From Streptosporangiaceae bacterium (GTDB taxonomy: Bacteria > Actinomycetota > Actinomycetes > Streptosporangiales > Streptosporangiaceae), in the NCBI GenBank assembly GCA_030040475.1, contig JASHTQ010000307.1:1-9331 (forward strand): DNA of 9,331 nucleotides. The letters run 5' to 3'. Position numbers and translations under genes: made by a program. Of this stretch, positions 5,453 through 9,331 are shown piece after piece. The stretch's first letter is position 1. Each line of letters begins with the position of its first letter. The notes beneath the pieces were generated by a model. The model did no database searches and was not told the DNA's origin. It saw only the letters and a program-made list of their open reading frames with translations.

Positions 5453-5788
5453 GTGCGGAAAGCTCGGCCAGGTGGTGCAGCGAGTCGGCAAGATGCTCAG
5501 GGCCGAACGGCCGGGCTGGCTGGATATGCCGCACCCAAAGCTATCCTCGAAGTGCCCGGTGCACGACTTTGTAGCTGCCCATGTATTCACGGTCTGCGAT
5601 GTGTCGCCCATGAAGTCCTGGATGCAGACGTCGCCGCCGCACAGGATGTCGCCGCCATCCGCCTGTGCCATGGCGGCGGTCCCTCTGCTGCGCCGGGGCT
5701 TGTGCCGGGCCCGCGCTTATCGGGCTGTGCCGATGAGCGCAGCGGCCGACAGGACTAGGCCGGCTACCGTTTTCCTGGTGAAATGCAT
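5435..5788 (-). pseudogene. Remnant of a small secreted protein gene
   Basis: The ATG at 5788 has a strong upstream GAAAGGAAG and opens a textbook signal peptide (MHFTRKT, then VAGLVLSAAALIGTA), but the frame meets TAA at 5717-5719 after 23 codons. The same frame resumes and from about 5671 reads ADGGDILCGGDVCIQ, then VNTWAATKSCTGHFE, which looks like the mature part of the small secreted actinomycete proteins I recall with GD-CIQ and TGHFE elements. After GHFE the sequence no longer looks like that family and runs to TGA at 5435-5437. I infer a decayed gene with an internal stop and a lost 3' end. Alternatives are a mere 23-residue peptide, or an unrelated ORF from 5671. The homology is from memory. 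Confidence 0.45.
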
Positions 5789-5914
5789 GCTGCTTCCTTT
5801 CGGGACCGGAGTCTGGTGTGACCGTTGCCGCGAGTCTCCCGCCGGGCGTCAGCATGCTGTCAGCAGTCGGTCATCACGGCTGGCGGCGGAGGTCTCGCCG
5901 CCGGCGGTGAAGGT

Positions 5915-5941
5915 CCGCGGCCGGTCGGCCGCGGGCATAAT
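5915..5941 (+). promoter_or_regulatory. 8-bp inverted repeat next to a CATAAT -10 box
   Basis: CCGCGGCC (5915-5922), GGTC, GGCCGCGG (5927-5934) form a perfect hairpin or dyad directly before CATAAT (5936-5941), a likely -10 box 66 bp upstream of the DUF1801 start. It occupies the -35/spacer region, where a bound regulator would block RNA polymerase. Such GC-only palindromes are also common by chance here. Confidence 0.35.
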
Positions 5942-6007
5942 CTCTGGCCGGCCGGGTAACCCGTGGGGTGCCAGGTCCCTGTCTCGCGCGCCTAAGGAGT
6001 GATCGCA

Positions 6008-6481
6008 ATGCCTGCGCGGAAGCCCGAGGTGAAGGAGCCGTCGGCCGCCAGCACGGCCGGCAAGTTCACGGCTGAGGAACGCGCCGCGATGAAGGATCGC
6101 GCCCAGGAACTGAAGGCGGACGCGCGCCGCGCCGGGCGGGCGACCAAGGCGGACGGGGAAGGCGACGTGCTCGCGAAGATCGCCGAGATGCAGAGGTCCG
6201 ATCGCGTCATGGCCGAGCGGATCCACGCCATCGTCAAGGCCACGGCGCCGGACCTGACGCCGAGAACCTGGTACGGGATGCCCGCGTACGCCAAGGACGG
6301 CAAGGTCCTGTGCTTCTTCCGGAGCGCGCAGAAGTTCAACACGAGGTACGCCACGTTCGGCTTCAGCGACAGGGCAAACCTCGACGAGGGCGACATGTGG
6401 CCGACCGACTTCGCGCTGAAGGAGATGACCGCCGCCACGGAGAAGAAGATCGCCGCACTCGTGAAGAAGGCGGCCAGCTGA
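6008..6481 (+). CDS. DUF1801 (YdhG-like) domain protein
   Basis: A 157-aa soluble protein. The N-terminal 55 residues are Lys, Ala and Glu rich and likely helical or disordered ([20 protein letters not shown]). Residues about 60-155 match the DUF1801 fold: [20 protein letters not shown], then [37 protein letters not shown] and a closing helix [12 protein letters not shown]. Family members include the Bacillus frataxin-like iron chaperone Fra/YdhG, but most are uncharacterised, so an iron role is only a possibility. The ATG at 6008 is chosen because AAGGAG (5994-5999) lies 8 nt upstream; an earlier in-frame GTG at 5999 overlaps that ribosome binding site. It stands alone and is convergent with the next gene. 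Confidence 0.85.
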   Translation: MPARKPEVKEPSAASTAGKFTAEERAAMKDRAQELKADARRAGRATKADGEGDVLAKIAEMQRSDRVMAERIHAIVKATAPDLTPRTWYGMPAYAKDGKVLCFFRSAQKFNTRYATFGFSDRANLDEGDMWPTDFALKEMTAATEKKIAALVKKAAS

Positions 6482-6552
6482 GGACCTAGCCCGCCGGGGC
6501 GCGCCGAGGAAACCCGAGCACGAAGGCGGGTGCGCGCGCTACCGGGTAACCG

Positions 6553-6795
6553 CTATGCCGCTGGCGGACAGCCGAACACGAGAACCGGAAGTGCCTGGAG
6601 GATGTCACGCACGGCCTCCTCGTTGTAGAGGACCACGTTGCCCGTCTCCACCAAAGACATCAACTCGGCTCTGTCGTAGTGCCCGTCGGGCTTCTTCCGA
6701 AGGTGCGCGATGTGCGAGGCCGTGGTCGCGAAAACGACCGGAGGATTATGGCCGACCAGGACCACGCGGTCGAGGTACTCGATTCTGCAGATCAC
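6553..6795 (-). CDS. Hypothetical 80-aa protein
   Basis: I do not recognise this protein. It starts IEYLDRVVLVGHNPPVVFAT near residue 5, has a basic middle (HLRKKPDGHYDRAELMSLVE), and ends in a hydrophobic strand QALPVLVFGCPPAA. It has no signal peptide or clear membrane helix and is probably a small alpha/beta protein. The GTG at 6795 is chosen because GGAG (6802-6805) stands 6 nt upstream. The frame is open further upstream to 6897, but that extension is Pro/Arg rich and not protein-like. Codon third positions of the chosen part are GC-biased, which supports real coding. It is convergent with the DUF1801 gene, with 71 bp between them. Confidence 0.55.
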   Translation of the reverse strand: MICRIEYLDRVVLVGHNPPVVFATTASHIAHLRKKPDGHYDRAELMSLVETGNVVLYNEEAVRDILQALPVLVFGCPPAA

Positions 6796-6952
6796 GGTAT
6801 TCTCCGATCTTCGCCTGGGCAGTACCGGTTTCCCGGCCAGCCATTTTCGGCTAGTCGGATCCGGCCTTTCACCACAGACGGGGTGCGGAGGAAGCACGGC
6901 TGATACACGGTCGCAGGGCTCTGCGCGCGGCCGCAGCTAGCTCATTTTCGTT

Positions 6953-6998
6953 ATCGTGGGTCGTTGCTGCCCCTGTGGGGGAAGTTTTGACCCACGAT
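6953..6998. repeat. 46-bp imperfect palindrome with perfect 10-bp arms
   Basis: ATCGTGGGTC (6953-6962) and GACCCACGAT (6989-6998) are exact reverse complements. Inside them, CCCC (6970-6973) and GGGG (6977-6980) pair around a TGT loop. The two halves read outward as similar sequences (ATCGTGGGTC, variable 4, CT, one base, CCCC), so the element looks like two copies of one end in opposite orientation. It could be a structured RNA, an operator or a mobile-element scar. Confidence 0.6.
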
Positions 6999-7151
6999 CC
7001 TGCCGGTGCCGGGCAGCAGGGACAGGTGAGGCAAACGGGATGAGGCGGCTGCGGCGGGCGTGATCCGCGGGGCGGACGATTCCGGCTGCGGCACCGGGTC
7101 ATCGCGGCCGGAATCCAGATCCGCGGTGCCCTTCAGTTGGCCCGCGAAGTT

Positions 7152-7181
7152 TACAATCGAGAGTACGCAAAGCGCGGGAGG
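7152..7181 (+). promoter_or_regulatory. -10 box TACAAT and ribosome binding site GGGAGG of the gene at 7187
   Basis: TACAAT (7152-7157) is a strong -10 match; no good -35 stands at the right distance. GGGAGG (7176-7181) lies 5 nt before the ATG at 7187 and fixes that start. Confidence 0.55.
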
Positions 7182-7186
7182 CCGCG

Positions 7187-7705
7187 ATGAGACTGCGTGC
7201 GCATCGCCGGAATCTGGTGGTCTGGAGTGCGGGTGTTCGCCCGGCCGACCGCTATCGCGCCCCGGCGCTCATCCGGACCCGACGAACAGGCCGACTGCGA
7301 AGACTGGTTCGTACCGGCGCGCTGCTCACGGTTATCGGCATGCTTCGCCTGGGCCGCGTCATACGGCCCCGCTGGCAGCCCGTGCTGGCCGGGCTGGCGC
7401 TCACGGTGGCCGGCCTCATGCTGCGCGGCAGCGCGTGGGGGGAGGTTCTGCTGCCGGGGCTCCTGCTCCTGATGTCCGCCCCGCTCATTCCCGCCAGGCC
7501 TGATGACGGCCACAGGCGGCTGGAGCGCGAGCTGGCCGCATACTCGACCCACGCCGAGCGAACCGATCTCGAAGCGATACTTGACCAGTACCCGGACGCC
7601 GTCACGCACGAGCTGCGCGAGATCCTCGCCGGTCAGGCCAGAACGGCCCGCGGCTGCGGGATTCCGGGCGCCGGGCCATCTCAGGCGCGCCGCCGGACCT
7701 CCTGA
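7187..7705 (+). CDS. Small three-helix membrane protein, unknown function
   Basis: A 172-aa protein. The first 40 residues are very Arg rich (RLRAHRR, RTRRTGRLRRLVR), followed by three likely membrane helices at about 41-56, 64-80 and 84-101, then a soluble C-terminal part. The segment RLERELAAYSTHAERTDLEA continuing into ILDQYPDAVTHELREILA (about residues 111-148) is helical and acidic, and reminds me of a C-terminal module seen in uncharacterised actinobacterial membrane proteins. The final 20 residues are low complexity. By the positive-inside rule the Arg-rich N-terminus should be cytoplasmic. The start is well supported by GGGAGG and TACAAT. The epimerase gene follows after 77 bp with its own -10 box. 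No function can be assigned. Confidence 0.7.
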   Translation: MRLRAHRRNLVVWSAGVRPADRYRAPALIRTRRTGRLRRLVRTGALLTVIGMLRLGRVIRPRWQPVLAGLALTVAGLMLRGSAWGEVLLPGLLLLMSAPLIPARPDDGHRRLERELAAYSTHAERTDLEAILDQYPDAVTHELREILAGQARTARGCGIPGAGPSQARRRTS

Positions 7706-7767
7706 GCCAGCCTCACCAGGCAGGGGCCGCGCCACCATACCGGCCACGGGCGGTGCCGCGTTGCCGC

Positions 7768-7773
7768 TACACT
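7768..7773 (+). promoter_or_regulatory. Putative -10 box (TACACT) for leaderless epimerase start
   Basis: TACACT lies 9 nt before the GTG at 7783, with no Shine-Dalgarno between (CCCCCTCTT). This suggests a leaderless transcript and rules out the earlier in-frame GTG at 7753, which lies upstream of the box. Confidence 0.45.
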
Positions 7774-7782
7774 CCCCCTCTT

Positions 7783-8724
7783 GTGAGTGCTTCTGACGGA
7801 ATCCTGGTCACCGGCGGCGCCGGATTCATCGGCGCGACGCTGGTGCGGCGGCTGGTGGCGAGCGGTTACCGAGTCCGGGTGCTCGACAACCTCAGCACCG
7901 GGGACGCCGCGCACCTGGCCGACGTGGACGCCGAACTGGTCAAGGGCGACATCCGCGACCCGGCGGCGCTTGACGATGCGATCGCCGGCATGGACGCGGT
8001 CATCCACCTCGCCGCGGCCGGCTCGGTGATCGGTTCCGTCCAGGACCCGGGGATGAACTTCGAGGTCAACGTGCTCGGCACGTTCCGCGTCCTGGACGCG
8101 GCGCGTCGGGCGGGCGTCGAGCGCGTGGTGCAGGCGTCGACCGGCGGGGCGCTGATCGGCGACGCCACGCCGCCCGTCAACGAGGCGTCCCTGCCCAAGC
8201 CGATCTCCCCCTACGGGGCGAGCAAGCTGGCTGGCGAAGGTTACGCGCACGCATTTGCCAAGACCTACGGAGTTCGCACCGTCGCAATCCGGTTCGGCAA
8301 CGTATACGGGCCATGGTGCGCCCGCAAGCGCGGCGTGCTCAATGTCTTCTTCGAGTCGATCCACTCCGGCGTGCCCCTGATCATCTACGGCGACGGGTCA
8401 GCGTCTCGCGACTACGTACACGTGGACGACATCTCCAACGCCCTCCAGCTCGCGCTGGAGAAGGACGTCCCGGGCGGCACAGTCCTGCATGCCGCATCAG
8501 GCGTGGAGACCACTGTCCGGGATCTGGCCGACCTGTGCCGCCGGGCCGCGGGCGCCCCCGACCACCCGATCGAGTACCGGCCCAAGCGAGCCGGCGAGGT
8601 CGATCGCAACTTCGCCTCTTATGACCTGGCGAACCAGATGCTCGGCTACGCGCCGTCCGTCCCCCGTGAGATCGGGATCCCCCGGACCTGGCAGTGGTTT
8701 CAGGCAGAAGTGTTCCGGGACTGA
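7783..8724 (+). CDS. NAD-dependent epimerase/dehydratase (UDP-glucose 4-epimerase-like)
   Basis: Cytosolic extended short-chain dehydrogenase/reductase, 313 aa, which likely epimerises or dehydrates a nucleotide sugar for cell-surface glycans. The Rossmann motif TGGAGFIG is at residues 10-17, the acidic residue that selects NAD is in VLDNLSTG (D35), the active-site Ser/Thr pair is in QASTGG (119-120), and the catalytic YxxxK is PYGASK (Y144, K148). NVYGP (173-177) and SRDYVHVDD (208-216) are typical of GalE-like enzymes. In place of the usual GAIYGE after STGG it has GALIGD. Length is normal. Start GTG 7783 is chosen from the TACACT box; GTG 7753 would add ten residues. No glycosyltransferase neighbours are visible, so the sugar is undecided. 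Confidence 0.92.
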   Translation: MSASDGILVTGGAGFIGATLVRRLVASGYRVRVLDNLSTGDAAHLADVDAELVKGDIRDPAALDDAIAGMDAVIHLAAAGSVIGSVQDPGMNFEVNVLGTFRVLDAARRAGVERVVQASTGGALIGDATPPVNEASLPKPISPYGASKLAGEGYAHAFAKTYGVRTVAIRFGNVYGPWCARKRGVLNVFFESIHSGVPLIIYGDGSASRDYVHVDDISNALQLALEKDVPGGTVLHAASGVETTVRDLADLCRRAAGAPDHPIEYRPKRAGEVDRNFASYDLANQMLGYAPSVPREIGIPRTWQWFQAEVFRD

Positions 8725-8763
8725 CCTTCGCCGGGCGATTCCCGTGGGCCGTGCGGCGCGAGG

Positions 8764-9126
8764 TTGAGCGCGAGGACATTCTCGCCCCACATGAACCCGG
8801 CCCGTGTCGGTGAAGCCGCAGCGGAGGTCGAGCCGCCGACCCGGACCGTCGAGACGTGGCTGTTCGAGGGGTGGCCAGGCGCGGAGGCCATCGAGTCCAC
8901 CGAACTGCGCGAAGCTCACGGAGTGACGACGCTGACCCAGCGGCTGGCGTTCCGCGACCAGGCTGGCCGTGACCACATGAACAAGACCGATGGCTTCGAG
9001 GTAAGTTACGACCACGTGGAAGACCTCTTGAGGTCACTGCTCGATCCAGAGGGAACCGTCTCCGGATCGATGGGGCCAATCCCTCCTATTCCGCCGGGCT
9101 GGCGACGTCGGGATCTGCCGAAATGA
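8764..9126 (+). pseudogene. AHSA1-type SRPBCC protein, N-terminally truncated
   Basis: From about 8820 the frame reads like the C-terminal half of an Aha1/AHSA1-type START-like protein: AEVEPPTRTVETWLFEGWPG, then TELREAHGVTTLTQRLAFRD and GFEVSYDHVEDLLRSLL, matching the family pattern of a -EVVPPERLV-TE-FEG strand, a G-T-LT strand and the closing SYDRLDELL helix. The expected first 70-90 residues (A-VFRA-TDPE-, W-CDFRPGG and so on) are absent. Upstream of about 8820 the residues (MSARTFSPHMNPARV) do not match, and the epimerase stop is only 39 bp before the first start. Possible starts are TTG 8764 and ATG 8791, neither with a good ribosome binding site. The tail (GTVSGSMGPIPPIPPGWRRR) is an extension. 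I infer a 5'-deleted gene; a short genuine protein is possible. Confidence 0.55.
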
Positions 9127-9182
9127 GGATGTTGCATACTCGCATAATTAGATGCTCGCCCGCGTGTCCACTCAACATCCTC
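9125..9182. repeat. Perfect 10-bp inverted repeat between two truncated genes
   Basis: GAGGATGTTG (9125-9134) and CAACATCCTC (9173-9182) are exact reverse complements with 38 bp between them. The left arm overlaps the stop of the AHSA1 fragment. The interior is AT-richer than the rest of the window (TGCATACTCGCATAATTAG). It may be a terminator-like hairpin or the ends of a small insertion. Confidence 0.6.
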
Positions 9183-9331
9183 CGATGCCGGTAGTCGGCT
9201 CTTTCGTCCAACTACTACATCGCTGCCAGGGTGGCTGGTGGTGCTGCCGCTGCGGCACGTGACCACGCTGGACCAGTTGACCGCCGAGGAAGCCGCTGAC
9301 CTCGGCCCGCTGTTGCGTGGCCTGGCCGCGG
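9148..9331 (+). CDS. HIT-family (histidine triad) protein, partial, 5' end unclear
   Basis: The frame that runs off the right edge ends with SLPGWLVVLPLRHV, then TTLDQLTAEEAADLGPLLRG. That is the pattern of actinobacterial HIT-like hydrolases (S-LPGWLVLLPRRHV---ELT-EEA-ELGPLL), nucleotide hydrolases or transferases. The triad itself (HxHxH) would lie beyond the window. Back to the in-frame TAA at 9145-9147 there is no ATG, GTG or TTG in frame before the conserved part, and the residues ahead of it (RVHSTSSDAGSRLFRPTT) do not look like the family N-terminus. The gene is therefore either 5'-truncated or frameshifted near 9200. The family call is from a short but characteristic match. Confidence 0.5.

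Larger units (their letters stand above)
6796..7186. other. 391-bp intergenic region
   Basis: No convincing coding sequence on either strand; the open frames here are Pro/Arg-rich shadows. The stretch holds the 46-bp hairpin repeat at 6953-6998, a less GC-rich patch around 6940-6955, and the promoter and ribosome binding site of the gene that starts at 7187. It also holds the upstream signals of the minus-strand gene that starts at 6795. Confidence 0.6.

Noticed and set aside
5442..5534. Minus-strand 30-codon ORF (RPFGPEHLADSLHHLAELSA)
   Set aside because: It looks helical, but it is short, has no ribosome binding site, and lies inside the decayed secreted-protein region; I could not support it as a gene.
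5999..6007. GTG start for the DUF1801 protein
   Set aside because: It overlaps AAGGAG, which is the ribosome binding site of the ATG at 6008.
6869..7102. Minus-strand 77-codon ORF in the intergenic region
   Set aside because: Pro, Arg and Ala rich with no start signal, and it runs through the hairpin repeat.
7753..7782. Earlier GTG start for the epimerase
   Set aside because: It adds ten residues unlike an SDR N-terminus and lies upstream of the likely -10 box TACACT.
1..9331. CRISPR array, complete insertion sequence or toxin-antitoxin pair
   Set aside because: No regularly spaced repeats, no transposase-like frame and no recognisable toxin or antitoxin were seen on either strand.

Overview
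The window comes from a high-GC actinomycete-type chromosome (Actinomycetota). Codon third positions are almost all G or C, GTG and TTG starts are common, several starts look leaderless (a TANNNT box 6 to 9 nt before the start codon), and the initiator tRNA has a C1-U72 mismatch. I cannot name the genus.

Layout. The left edge (1-633, minus) holds the N-terminal part of a multi-spanning membrane protein of the LPG-synthase transmembrane (UPF0104) family. It is divergent from an EamA/DMT exporter (761-1780), and the gap between them carries a perfect 10-bp inverted repeat. Next come a small two-knuckle zinc-ribbon-like protein (1821-2147) and a tightly spaced pair: an AHL-lactonase-like metallo-beta-lactamase-fold hydrolase (2197-2856) and a small cupin (2868-3203). 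RNase HI (rnhA) converges on the cupin with a 2-bp gap. Then follows an initiator tRNA-Met (3743-3819) with its own promoter and hairpin terminator.

The middle part (4.0-6.0 kb) has an SRPBCC protein (4024-4503) whose stop shares a CTAG palindrome with a convergent CD225/dispanin plus DUF4333-like membrane protein (4500-4952). Upstream of the latter, in the same frame and separated by one TGA, lies a coiled-coil two-helix membrane protein (5007-5417). Behind it is what looks like a broken gene for a small secreted protein (5435-5788). This stretch also holds several short tandem duplications.

The right part has a DUF1801 protein (6008-6481), an unrecognised 80-aa protein (6553-6795, minus), a 391-bp gap with a 46-bp hairpin-forming inverted repeat, a small three-helix membrane protein (7187-7705) and an NAD-dependent epimerase of the extended SDR family (7783-8724). 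It ends with two genes that seem to have lost their 5' ends: an AHSA1-type SRPBCC fragment (8764-9126) and a HIT-family protein running off the right edge. An inverted repeat lies between them.

Most genes are unrelated housekeeping or accessory singletons. The only convincing functional pair is the lactonase-like hydrolase with the cupin. The 4.5-5.8 kb minus-strand membrane/secreted cluster, with its in-frame stops, is the least ordinary part. I do not see a clear new multi-gene system.
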